Shown piece after piece: positions 1 to 7,739 of a stretch of DNA of 64,000 nt. The stretch's first letter is position 1. Every line of letters begins with the position of its first letter. The stretch spans positions 1-64,000 of the forward strand of contig JAFIGS010000016.1 in NCBI GenBank assembly GCA_017849615.1, given 5' to 3'. The stretch is from Pseudolabrys sp. (GTDB lineage: Bacteria; Pseudomonadota; Alphaproteobacteria; Rhizobiales; Xanthobacteraceae). A program made the translations under genes and the position numbers. The notes beneath the pieces were generated by a model, which was not told the origin of the DNA, did no database searches, and worked only from the letters and a program-made list of their open reading frames with translations.

Positions 1-136
1 GCTGGAAACCTGGCGCGGTTTGGACCGCCGGGAGGGGAAACCGCGCCGCATCTCCGACGCCCCGTCCCGGCCACCGCTCCCCGCCCCAGCATCTGAAGAT
101 GCTGTACAGACACCCCTCGTTAACAGGGGCGGGATA
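1..136 (-). other. Structured leader or 5' part of a small RNA (partial)
   Basis: The predicted transcript from the promoter at 143-172 contains two clear hairpins. One has a 7-bp stem with a TGAA-like loop (87-104). The other has a 10-bp stem GGCGCGGTTT/AAACCGCGCC (12-21 with 38-47). There is no open frame and no U-run after the second hairpin inside the window. It could be a long 5' UTR or an independent small RNA; the sequence past the edge decides. Confidence 0.35.
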
Positions 137-142
137 GGTGGG

Positions 143-172
143 AATATAGGGCTAGGCGGAAGGCAAAGTCAA
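143..172 (-). promoter_or_regulatory. Strong sigma70-type promoter firing leftward
   Basis: On the minus strand there is a -35 TTGACT (plus 167-172) and a -10 TATATT (plus 143-148) separated by 18 bp. Transcription would start near 136 and run off the left edge of the window. It reads away from flgH, so it must serve a gene or RNA beyond the edge. Confidence 0.55.
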
Positions 173-259
173 TAGTCCTAGGAAATAATATTTTGAAAGC
201 CGACATTCCGGAGGCCCGGAGGACGGAACCCGGACTCCAGCCGCGTGCTCATGCATCGC

Positions 260-299
260 TGGATTCCGGTTCGCGCCTTCGGCGCGCCCCGGAATGACG
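260..299. repeat. Intergenic palindrome, family B (short copy)
   Basis: A hairpin bounded by GGATTCCGG and CCGGAATGACGG with a GC-rich core. The same arms occur as an inverted pair at 47794-47897. Repeats of this type are common between genes in Bradyrhizobium-like genomes. Confidence 0.6.
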
Positions 300-311
300 G
301 GATTCTCTCCA

Positions 312-408
312 CCCTCATGGTGAGGAGCGGCCGCAAGGCCGCGTCTCGAAGGATGGGACGGCCTCGTGGTTCGAGACGCGCTCCTTCGGAGCGCTCCTCA
401 CCATGAGG
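312..408. repeat. Intergenic palindrome pair, family A
   Basis: Two inverted hairpin units with the signature CCTCATGGTGAGGAGC and GTCTCGAAGGATGG facing each other. The same signature recurs at 28872-28967 and 30436-30566. Short open frames across it are artefacts of the repeat. Confidence 0.7.
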
Positions 409-653
409 CCGGTCGAGGCTTCGCTCGCCGCGCTCGCGGCCGGGAATGACGAGGGTGCAGGGAAGGCAAGCGCAGAAAAACACGACCCCCGGCAGGGGAG
501 CTACCGAGGGCCGTGTCTTGGTCGTTGTCACTTACGCTCGCGAGACGCAAAGACAACGCGGGAGCACTTCAATTTCGGGAGGTCGTTACGAGTGGGGATC
601 TCCGGTTTCGAGGGCGTCTGGCCCCGCTTGGGCGGGGATGAGCGGCGGTTTCG
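409..653. other. Intergenic, nothing recognised
   Basis: Between the palindromes and the end of flgH no gene, hairpin terminator or promoter could be supported. Small open frames here have no protein-like features. Confidence 0.4.
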
Positions 654-1400
654 CTAGAACGGCAGAATGACGTCCATGACCTGCTGGCCGTAACGGGGCT
701 GCTGTACGTCGGTGATCTGGCCGCGGCCGCCATAGGCGATGCGGGCCTGGGCGATCTTGGTGGAGTCGATGGTGTTGTCGCTTTCGATATCCTCGGGGCG
801 GACGACGCCGCCGACGATGAGTTCACGGATCTCGAAGTTGACGCGGATTTCCTGCTTGCCCTCGATGACCAGGTTGCCGTTCGGCAGCACCTGCATCACG
901 ACGCCGGCGACATTGGTGGACAGCGCTTCGGAACGATCGACCGAGCCCTTGCCTTCGCTCGACGCATTGGAGTCGGCGGTAAAGAGGCGGGTCGGCAGCA
1001 CCGAATTGGTGATCGGCAGCTTGCTCTTGCCGAAGAAGTTTTCGACGCCGGAGTCTTCGTTGTTCGCTCTCGAGCGCTTGGTGTCGTTGGCGATGTTGGC
1101 CTTGTCGGTGATATTGACCTTCACCGTGAGAATGTCGCCGACCTGATGAGCGCGCTGGTCCTTGAAGAAGGCGCGCGAGCCGTTCCGCCAGAGCGAGTTC
1201 GGATTGTAGGTCGCGGGCTGCGCCGCCGGCATCGGCATTTGCACCGGCTTGTAGCCGGGGCGCGTCGCCGGATTGTCGATCTCGGAGAGCTTGGGCTGCT
1301 CGCCGATGTTCTTGAGCCGGTCGAACGCTGCGCAGCCGCTCAGCAGCGAGGTCGCGAGCGCCGCAAAGATGGCGTGGCGGGTCAAGGTCAATATCCTCAT
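654..1400 (-). CDS. flgH: Flagellar L-ring protein FlgH
   Basis: Outer-membrane lipoprotein that forms the L ring, the bushing that carries the rod through the outer membrane. The 248-residue product begins with a lipoprotein signal peptide ending in the lipobox LLSGC (Cys22). The FlgH core follows, with the conserved stretch around SLWRNGSRAFFKDQRA and a C-terminal beta-rich part ending in VILPF. Length matches the family. It is the last gene of the flgF-flgG-flgA-flgH run, 80 bp after flgA, and its partner flgI (P ring) is not in the window. Identity is secure from family features and context. Confidence 0.95.
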   Translation of the reverse strand: MRILTLTRHAIFAALATSLLSGCAAFDRLKNIGEQPKLSEIDNPATRPGYKPVQMPMPAAQPATYNPNSLWRNGSRAFFKDQRAHQVGDILTVKVNITDKANIANDTKRSRANNEDSGVENFFGKSKLPITNSVLPTRLFTADSNASSEGKGSVDRSEALSTNVAGVVMQVLPNGNLVIEGKQEIRVNFEIRELIVGGVVRPEDIESDNTIDSTKIAQARIAYGGRGQITDVQQPRYGQQVMDVILPF

Positions 1401-1480
1401 CTCAACAGACTTTCACTCGTGTTCATCAATTCAACTTGGCAGGCGAGGGCGGCATCGCCGTCGTCTGCGGCTTGTTCGTT

Positions 1481-2485
1481 TCAGCGTCCGGTCCGCGCGG
1501 TTGCCGGGAGGTTGGCGGCAAACCGCGGGGCCGTCGTCGACACCACCACGTGGCCTGGACCGGCCACCACGCCCTGCACAGTGCGTTTGGACTGCTCGTT
1601 GAGAACCGCGACGGTGTCGCCTTCGGCGCCGCTCTCGGTCGCCTTGCCGCGCAAGGTCAGCGTCAGCCCGGGCGCTTCGAATACGAGCGTCACCATCTGA
1701 CCGCGCTGCACGATCTCGGGCCGCGTCAGATCGGCAGCGCGCAGCGCCTGGCCGGGGCGGATGACATTGCGCGCGGCGAGGCCGGCGGCGCGCTCGATGC
1801 CGACAATGGCGTCGCGTGCGACGTCGGCGCGCGGGCGGCGCTCGACCACCAGATCGGAAGCTTTCAGCACGGTGCCGCGATCGATCGAATTGACCACCGT
1901 CACCGTTTCGACGGTGGCGAAGGCGCGGCCGGACAGGCGCAGCACCGCATGCTGCGTCGCGCCGGTGGGGATTTCCAGTGCGGCGTCGAAGCGGCCGTTG
2001 CGCGCATCCCAGGACAGGCGGGCGATGGCGACATCGCCGCGCGAGGACGGATCGACCTGGATGGCGCGCGGCTCACGATCGAACACCACCGTTATGTCGG
2101 CAGCCGGGCCGGCGTTGAAGCGGCTCGACACCGCGGCGGCGAGGGTGCGCTCGATCTCGGCCATCGGGATTTCGCGGCTGGCGCGGGTCACGGTGATTTC
2201 GCTGGCGCCGCCGGTATCGAAGCCGATCAGCGCGTGCGGGCGCACGGCTTCGATCACCGTGCTGACCGGCACGGTGCCGGTGGTGCCGAGATCGGGCGCG
2301 CGGAAGATCGCCACATCGGCGACGATGCCGGCATTCTCGATCAGGTCGCCGATGCGCACGAGGCTCGAATTGACGGTGACACTGGACTTGAGCAGCGGGC
2401 GCGCCGGCTCGGTTGTCTGCGCCGAAGCGGCGGCTATGCCGAAGGTCAGCGTGACGGCAGCGATGCGAAGGGCGTTGGCGATCAT
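1481..2485 (-). CDS. flgA: Flagellar P-ring assembly chaperone FlgA
   Basis: Periplasmic chaperone for FlgI during P-ring assembly. The 334-residue protein starts with a Sec signal peptide (cleavage likely after ASAQ). It has a long N-terminal part and a C-terminal SAF/FlgA domain with the typical stretch RAAGLAARNVIRPGQALRAADL near residues 230-250, then an OB-like end (GQMVTLVFEAPGLTLTLRGKA). The long form, about twice the size of minimal FlgA, is usual in Rhizobiales. It starts 9 bp after the flgG stop, so the two are likely co-transcribed. Confidence 0.92.
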   Translation of the reverse strand: MIANALRIAAVTLTFGIAAASAQTTEPARPLLKSSVTVNSSLVRIGDLIENAGIVADVAIFRAPDLGTTGTVPVSTVIEAVRPHALIGFDTGGASEITVTRASREIPMAEIERTLAAAVSSRFNAGPAADITVVFDREPRAIQVDPSSRGDVAIARLSWDARNGRFDAALEIPTGATQHAVLRLSGRAFATVETVTVVNSIDRGTVLKASDLVVERRPRADVARDAIVGIERAAGLAARNVIRPGQALRAADLTRPEIVQRGQMVTLVFEAPGLTLTLRGKATESGAEGDTVAVLNEQSKRTVQGVVAGPGHVVVSTTAPRFAANLPATARTGR

Positions 2486-2494
2486 GTCTGGACC

Positions 2495-3283
2495 TCAGCG
2501 CATCAGGTTGGAGGTGGCCGACAGCATCTGGTCGGCGGCGGAGATCACCTTGGCGTTCATTTCGTAGGCGCGCTGCGCGGCGATGAGATCGGAGATTTCG
2601 CTCACCGCTTCGACATTGGCCTGTTCGAGATTGCCCTGCTGCAGGTCGCCGAAGCCATTGAGCTGCGGCGTGCCGTTCTGCGGCGCGCCGGAGGCCGGCG
2701 TTTCCAGATACAGGTTGTCGCCGATGCCCTTGAGACCGGCCTTGTTGATGAACATCGACAGTTCGATCTGGCCGACCTGGTTCTGCGTGGTCTGGCCGGG
2801 CAGCGACACCAGCACCTGTCCCTGGGCGTTAATGGTTACGCCGGTGGCGTTCTGCGGGATCGTGATGCCCGGCTGGATCAGATTGCCGTTGGCGGTCACG
2901 ATGCGGCCCTGATGATCGAGTTCGAACGAGCCGTCGCGGGTGTAGGCGGTGGTGCCGTCCGGCATCGTGACCTTGAAGAAGCCTTCGCCGCGAATGGCGA
3001 CATCGTAGTCCTTGCCGGTCTGCGCCATCGTGCCCTGCGTCATGATGCGGGGCGTGCCGACCGTCTTGACGCCTGAGCCGAGTTCGATGCCGGCGGGCAG
3101 GATATTGCCCTGCGACGAGGTCTGCGCGCCGACGCGGCTGACGTGCTCGTAGAGCAGATCCTGGAATTCGGCGCGCTGCCGCTTGTAGGCGGTGGTGCGC
3201 ATGTTGGCGATATTGTTGGAGATGACCTGAACGTTGAGTTCCTGGGCCATCATGCCGGTCGCGGCGGTGTGCAGGGCGCGCAT
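2495..3283 (-). CDS. flgG: Flagellar distal rod protein FlgG
   Basis: Builds the distal rod, the driveshaft crossing the periplasm. The 262-residue protein has the N-terminal rod signature MRALHTAATGMMAQELNVQV with the SNNIAN motif, and the C-terminal helix QRAYEMNAKVISAADQML typical of FlgG. Length matches the family. A good ribosome site (GAGGAG) lies upstream of the ATG. It follows flgF with a 12-bp gap and is followed closely by flgA. Confidence 0.96.
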   Translation of the reverse strand: MRALHTAATGMMAQELNVQVISNNIANMRTTAYKRQRAEFQDLLYEHVSRVGAQTSSQGNILPAGIELGSGVKTVGTPRIMTQGTMAQTGKDYDVAIRGEGFFKVTMPDGTTAYTRDGSFELDHQGRIVTANGNLIQPGITIPQNATGVTINAQGQVLVSLPGQTTQNQVGQIELSMFINKAGLKGIGDNLYLETPASGAPQNGTPQLNGFGDLQQGNLEQANVEAVSEISDLIAAQRAYEMNAKVISAADQMLSATSNLMR

Positions 3284-3295
3284 GGTCTAATCTCC

Positions 3296-4063
3296 TCAGG
3301 CCGGAACTTCGGCGAGCTTGTCGATCGCGGTTTTGCGCATATCGCTCTGCTGCTGCAGCATGTTCGCGACCTGGGTATAGGTGCGCGTGATCTCGATCAT
3401 GCGGGTCATCTCGACGACCGAACGCACGTTCGACTTCTCGATCGAGCCCTGCTCGAACTTGGATTGCGTGTCCGCCACGACGTTGGCGCCGTTGCCCAGC
3501 GAGAAGGTGCCGAGGCCGGCCTTCTGCAGCAAAGCGGGATTGTCGATGCCGACCATGCGCAGCTTGCCGCGCTGGGCTTCCTGGCCCGGCGTGCCGGCGA
3601 CCGCGACGCTGACGGTGCCGTCACCGCTGATCTTGATCTGGATGTCGTTCGGCTGGAACTGTATCGGGCCGTTCTCGCCGAGCACGGGATGGCCTTCGGA
3701 GGTGACGAGCTGCCCGGTGTTGTTGATGAGGAAGCCGCCGTTGCGGGTGTAGCGCTCGCCGGCGGGCGTCTGCACGGCGAAGAAGCCCTTGCCGTTGATC
3801 GCGACGTCGGTCGGGTTGCCGGTGCGCTCCATCGTGCCCTGGCTGAAGTCGATCCAGGTGGCGCGGTCGCGCACGAACGAGACCTGACGGTCGTGGTTCG
3901 TCATCTTGTCGGACCGGGCGACCCGGCCGATGAATTCCTCGAACACCGTGCCATCGGCCTTGAAGCCGGAGGTGTTCACATTGGCGATGTTGTTCGCCAC
4001 GACGTCGAGCTCGCGCTTCAGCGCGACCTGACGCGATAGTCCGACCAGCAGGCTGTTCTGCAT
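3296..4063 (-). CDS. flgF: Flagellar proximal rod protein FlgF
   Basis: Proximal rod subunit, a shorter paralogue of FlgG. The 255-residue protein carries the rod-family N-terminus (LKRELDVVANNIANVNTSG) and a C-terminal helix ending in QQQSDMRKTAIDKL. The weaker C-terminal match and the presence of the adjacent true FlgG point to FlgF. It is the first gene of the minus-strand operon flgF-flgG-flgA-flgH. The start is supported by an upstream AGGGGAG ribosome site. It faces away from fliL across a 382-bp control region. Confidence 0.93.
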   Translation of the reverse strand: MQNSLLVGLSRQVALKRELDVVANNIANVNTSGFKADGTVFEEFIGRVARSDKMTNHDRQVSFVRDRATWIDFSQGTMERTGNPTDVAINGKGFFAVQTPAGERYTRNGGFLINNTGQLVTSEGHPVLGENGPIQFQPNDIQIKISGDGTVSVAVAGTPGQEAQRGKLRMVGIDNPALLQKAGLGTFSLGNGANVVADTQSKFEQGSIEKSNVRSVVEMTRMIEITRTYTQVANMLQQQSDMRKTAIDKLAEVPA

Positions 4064-4445
4064 CGGTCATCTCCCCTTGATCCCGCCGGCGCCTGCCCTC
4101 CCGAGGCCGGTGCCGCCGTGTGGTGAAAGACTGGCTCTCCCAAGCCGGCCTCTCGGGGAGAAAGGATTGCAGGCGCCGTGCCAAGTGCAAAAATCCAGGT
4201 ATTTCAGTAGTTTAAGGAATTATCAGTCATACATCGCAAGGCAAAAAACACCATAACGGCCGATATGACCCGGCAATTCTTGCCGCTTCGGGAACCCGGG
4301 AAAGGAACTGTTAACCATACCGCCCCTAACGTGGCGCATCTGCCACGTACATGGCGGTCAGGGGGCGGCTTGCGGGCGACGAGACGGCGCGCCGGCCGGC
4401 GCGGCGCGCATTGCTCGAAAATTTGTTGGGGAACAGGGGTCGTTG
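4064..4445. promoter_or_regulatory. Divergent control region flgF / fliL
   Basis: AT-richer than its surroundings. It holds an inverted repeat CGGCAA-TTC-TTGCCG (about 4271-4285), a second inverted repeat GTGGC-GCATCT-GCCAC (about 4331-4346), and the CtrA-type half-site listed separately. Promoters for both flagellar operons should lie here, but no clear sigma54 or sigma70 hexamers were found. Confidence 0.5.
4311..4318 (+). promoter_or_regulatory. CtrA-type half-site TTAACCAT
   Basis: The exact 8-mer TTAACCAT, known as a CtrA-associated half-site in Caulobacter, occurs 127 bp before the fliL start. The same extended form CTGTTAACCATA precedes flgB (13410-13417). Regulation by CtrA is inferred. 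Confidence 0.45.
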
Positions 4446-4955
4446 ATGGCCAAGGCGAAGTCTGAAGCGGAACCGGAAGTCGAGGCCGAAGGCGAACAGG
4501 CTCCCAAGAAGAGCAGGCTGCCGTCCAGGAAGGTGATGATCATTGCCGCGGTGGCGCTGCTGGTCGTCGGTGGCGGCGGTTTTGGCGCCATGAAGATGAT
4601 GGGCGGCAAGGACAAGCACGAAGAGCCCAAGAAGGAAGTGGTCAAGCCCGCGACCTTCGTCGATCTGCCGGATGTGCTGGTCAACCTCGCCAATTCGGGC
4701 GGCGATCGCACCCAGTATCTCAAGGTGAAGGTCGTGCTGGAAATTCCGGATCCCGAACTGGTTCCGAAGATCCAGCCGCTGATGCCGCGGGTGATGGACG
4801 CCTTCCAGACCTATCTGCGCGAATTGCGGCCGACCGATCTCGACGGCTCGGCGGGCCTCTACCGTCTCAAGGAAGAGCTGACGCGCCGCGTCAATGTCGC
4901 GGTCGCTCCCAACAAGGTGACCGCGGTTCTGTTCAAGGAAATCGTCGTCCAGTAG
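4446..4955 (+). CDS. fliL: Flagellar basal-body protein FliL
   Basis: Inner-membrane protein that sits around the stator units and supports torque. It is 169 residues from the ATG at 4446; an in-frame TTG three bases upstream is less likely. A charged cytoplasmic N-terminus (residues 1-30) precedes a single membrane helix (VMIIAAVALLVVGGGGFGAM) and a periplasmic FliL domain containing the family-typical FVDLPDVLVNL and QYLKVKVVLE, ending with VTAVLFKEIVVQ. It heads the operon fliL-fliM-DUF6468-motE-like. Confidence 0.94.
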   Translation: MAKAKSEAEPEVEAEGEQAPKKSRLPSRKVMIIAAVALLVVGGGGFGAMKMMGGKDKHEEPKKEVVKPATFVDLPDVLVNLANSGGDRTQYLKVKVVLEIPDPELVPKIQPLMPRVMDAFQTYLRELRPTDLDGSAGLYRLKEELTRRVNVAVAPNKVTAVLFKEIVVQ

Positions 4956-5008
4956 CGCCGGGGCGCAGGGACGAACGCACGACGAAATAACCGGACGCAA
5001 AGACGAGC

Positions 5009-6205
5009 ATGGCGGGCAAGGACCAGATCGACCAGGAAGCGCTGGCGGCGGAGTGGGGCGTTGCGCTCGAAGCCGAGGGCGGCGGCGCGGCCGCGGCGGC
5101 GGCGCCGGCGAGCAGCGTCGATCAGGCCGCCGCGCAATGGGCGGCGATGGTCGACGAAACCGCTTCCTTCCAGCCCAGCAGCAAGGGCGGCGCCGAGCGC
5201 ATCCTCAATCAGGAGGAAATCGACAATCTGCTCGGCTTCAGCCTGGCGGATGTGACGCTCAACGACAATTCCGGCATCCGCTCCATCATCGACTCGGCGA
5301 TGGTCTCTTACGAGCGCCTGCCGATGCTCGAAATCGTTTTCGACCGCCTGGTGCGGCTGATGACGACCAGTTTGCGCAATTTCACCTCGGACAACGTCGA
5401 AGTTTCGCTCGACCGCATCACCTCGGTGCGTTTCGGCGACTATCTCAACTCGATCCCGCTGCCGGCCATTCTCGCCGTGTTCAAGGCCGAGGAATGGGAC
5501 AATTTCGGCCTCGCCACCGTCAATTCGAGCCTCATCTATTCGATGATCGACGTGCTGCTCGGCGGCCGCCGCGGCCAGAGCTCGGTGCGCGTCGAAGGCC
5601 GGCCCTATACGACGATCGAAACGAGCCTCGTCAAGCGCATGATCGAGGTCGTTCTCGCCGATGCCGAGCTCGCCTTCAAGCCGCTCTCGCCGGTGAAATT
5701 CAATATCGATCGGCTCGAGACCAATCCGCGCTTCGCCGCGATCTCGCGCCCGGCCAATGCCGCGATCCTGGTGCGCCTGCGCATCGACATGGAAGACCGC
5801 GGCGGCAACATCGAGCTGCTGCTGCCCTATGCGACCATCGAACCGATCCGCGCCACGCTTCTCCAGATGTTCATGGGCGAGAAGTTCGGTCGCGACCAGA
5901 TCTGGGAAGGCCATCTGGCGACCGAGATCGGCCAGGCCGCCATCGGCGTCGATGCCGTGCTCTATGAAGAGAATTTGCCGTTGCGCAAGATGATGCAGCT
6001 CAATGTCGGCGACACGCTGATGCTCGAACTCAAGCCCGACGCGCTGGTCAAATTGCGCTGTGGCGACATTACCTTGACCGAAGGGCGCATGGGCAAGGTC
6101 GGCGATCGCATCGCCGTGCGGGTCACCAAAAATCTGCGCAAGCCGCGCACCACCTTCGCGATGTTCGAGAAAGCGGACGAGAAAATCCGCATGGAGACGC
6201 AGTGA
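5009..6205 (+). CDS. fliM: Flagellar motor switch protein FliM
   Basis: C-ring component that binds CheY-P and controls rotation sense. The 398-residue protein has an alphaproteobacterial Ala/Gly-rich N-terminal linker, then the FliM core beginning at LNQEEIDNLLGFSLAD (about residue 67). The middle domain includes VFKAEEWDNFGLATVNSSLIYSMID, and a C-terminal SPOA domain includes LNVGDTLMLELKPDALVKLRCGD. Stop and next start overlap as TGATG, indicating translational coupling with the downstream gene. Confidence 0.95.
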   Translation: MAGKDQIDQEALAAEWGVALEAEGGGAAAAAAPASSVDQAAAQWAAMVDETASFQPSSKGGAERILNQEEIDNLLGFSLADVTLNDNSGIRSIIDSAMVSYERLPMLEIVFDRLVRLMTTSLRNFTSDNVEVSLDRITSVRFGDYLNSIPLPAILAVFKAEEWDNFGLATVNSSLIYSMIDVLLGGRRGQSSVRVEGRPYTTIETSLVKRMIEVVLADAELAFKPLSPVKFNIDRLETNPRFAAISRPANAAILVRLRIDMEDRGGNIELLLPYATIEPIRATLLQMFMGEKFGRDQIWEGHLATEIGQAAIGVDAVLYEENLPLRKMMQLNVGDTLMLELKPDALVKLRCGDITLTEGRMGKVGDRIAVRVTKNLRKPRTTFAMFEKADEKIRMETQ

Positions 6206-6657
6206 TGTTCCAATACGGCTATCTCATCGAAAGCCTGGTATCCGTCCTGCTGCTGATGACGATTCTCTACTGCGTGCGGCTCAACAAGCAGATCCGCCTG
6301 CTCAAGGCCGACGAGCAATCGCTGCGCGCAACCATTGCTGAGCTGATTACCGCCACAGAGATCGCCGAGCGCGCCATTGGCGGCCTCAAGGCGACCATGC
6401 GCGAAGGCGAACAGACGCTCGGCGAGCGCATCAAGCGCACCGAGGCGCTTGCGGCCGATCTCGGCCAGCAACTGAACGCCGGCGAGCAACTCCTGACGCG
6501 GCTGGTGCGCATCACCGAGGCCGGCCGCCCCGACGCGACGCCGGCGGCGCCGGCCGTGCCGCGCGCGCAGGCGCTCGCCGCCGCGGCGCAGGCCTTGGCC
6601 GAGCGACAGATGGCGCGGCTCAAGATGGCCGGCGAAGGCAACGGGCTGGCGGCATGA
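6205..6657 (+). CDS. DUF6468 flagellar-cluster protein
   Basis: A 150-residue protein with one N-terminal membrane helix (YLIESLVSVLLLMTILYCVRL) followed by a long amphipathic, probably coiled-coil region (residues 25-105) and an Ala-rich tail. I assign it to the DUF6468 family, found between fliM and motE-like genes in Rhizobiales; its function is unknown. ATG at 6205 overlaps the fliM stop, and its own stop overlaps the next start as ATGA, so it is tightly built into the operon. A membrane anchor plus coiled coil suggests a structural or chaperone role in motor assembly (inference). Confidence 0.7.
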   Translation: MFQYGYLIESLVSVLLLMTILYCVRLNKQIRLLKADEQSLRATIAELITATEIAERAIGGLKATMREGEQTLGERIKRTEALAADLGQQLNAGEQLLTRLVRITEAGRPDATPAAPAVPRAQALAAAAQALAERQMARLKMAGEGNGLAA

Positions 6658-7628
6658 TCAGGCTGGGGCGCGAATTCCGTCTTATTCCGATCGTCCTTCT
6701 GGCGACGATCTGCCTGCTTGGGCTGAAGGTGACGGGGCTCGTGTTCGACGGCGGCTATACGTTGGGCGAGAAGCTCAGCCAGCGCGGCAAGCCGCCCGGC
6801 ATGACGGTGACCTCCGGCGAATCCGTGCCGGACTATCCACGCATCGTTGTGGCGGGCGAACCGGTGCAGCCCGAAGCGCCGGCGGCAAATTCGTCGAGCC
6901 CGTGGGCCAAGGAGATGTTCAATTTCGGCGGCGGCCGCGCGCGAGAGCCCGAGGTCACCGGGTCGGTCGCTGATCGCACCGCGACCTTGCCGAAGATCGG
7001 CGCGGCGTCGGCCGACAGTGACATCGTCACCGGTTCCTCCGGCGGCAGCAAGCCCGCGGCGCCGGCCGGCCAGGCCCCGTCCGAGCCGCTCAAGTCCACC
7101 GAACAACCTCCGGCGCCGACCAAACTCGAGGTCGGCGGCGATGCGCAGCCCATGGCGCCCGGCAGGATCAACTCGCCGGCCGAGCGCGCGCTGCTCGGCC
7201 GTTTGCAGGATCGCCGCGAGACGCTCGACAACCGCAACAAAGAACTCGACATGCGCGAGAGCCTGATCAAGGCGGCGGAGAAGCGGCTCGAAGCCAAGGT
7301 CGGCGAAATGAAAGACATCGAGACGCGTATCAAGACAGCGACCGATGCTCGCGACAAGGAGGAGAAGGAGCGCCTCAAGGGTCTCGTCGCCATGTACGAG
7401 AACATGAAGCCGAAGGATGCGGCGCGCATCTTCGACCGTCTCGACCTCAAAGTGCTTGTCGATCTGTCGACCGCGATGAAGCCGATCACCATGTCGGCGG
7501 TGCTTGCCCAGATGACGCCTGAGACCGCCGAGCGTCTGACGGTCGAACTGGCCACGCGGGCGAACGCCCCCAAGACGCAGGGCGCCGGCGAATTGCCGAA
7601 GATCGAAGGCCAGCCGGGCCGGCTGTGA
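6654..7628 (+). CDS. motE: MotE-like flagellar protein (MgtE N-like domain)
   Basis: MotE acts as a periplasmic chaperone for MotC in Sinorhizobium and relatives. This 324-residue protein has an uncleaved N-terminal helix (LIPIVLLATICLLGLKVTGL), a Pro/Ala-rich linker (residues 40-175), a coiled coil (180-245), and a C-terminal MgtE_N-like module containing GLVAMYENMKPKDAARIFDRLD and MSAVLAQMTPETAERLT. Domain order matches the MotE/FliG-like family. It is coupled to the previous gene by ATGA. The exact role in this organism is inferred, so the symbol is provisional. Confidence 0.75.
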   Translation: MIRLGREFRLIPIVLLATICLLGLKVTGLVFDGGYTLGEKLSQRGKPPGMTVTSGESVPDYPRIVVAGEPVQPEAPAANSSSPWAKEMFNFGGGRAREPEVTGSVADRTATLPKIGAASADSDIVTGSSGGSKPAAPAGQAPSEPLKSTEQPPAPTKLEVGGDAQPMAPGRINSPAERALLGRLQDRRETLDNRNKELDMRESLIKAAEKRLEAKVGEMKDIETRIKTATDARDKEEKERLKGLVAMYENMKPKDAARIFDRLDLKVLVDLSTAMKPITMSAVLAQMTPETAERLTVELATRANAPKTQGAGELPKIEGQPGRL

Positions 7629-7678
7629 CGCCTTGTCCGGTGTCCCGGTGCCCTTTGGGGTGTGTTTTACCGCAACAG

Positions 7679-7693
7679 TTAATCCGTCGTTAA
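7679..7693 (+). promoter_or_regulatory. CtrA box TTAA-N7-TTAA
   Basis: A perfect CtrA consensus (TTAA TCCGTCG TTAA) lies 47 bp upstream of the ATG at 7740 and between it and the motE-like gene. Position and fit suggest that the large TPR/AMIN gene has its own CtrA-controlled promoter. CtrA binding itself is inferred. Confidence 0.7.
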
Positions 7694-7739
7694 ACGCGGG
7701 TCCGTAAGGTCTTTCGGACACATTTGCGCGAAAGATCGT

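Noticed and set aside
178-531. 117-codon open frame at the left end
   Set aside because: Runs through repeat families A and B; this is the usual false gene created by these palindromes.
4265-4290. Possible sigma54 promoter before fliL
   Set aside because: GG and GC elements near CGGCAATTCTTGCCG are 8 rather than 10 bases apart; it is better read as an inverted repeat.
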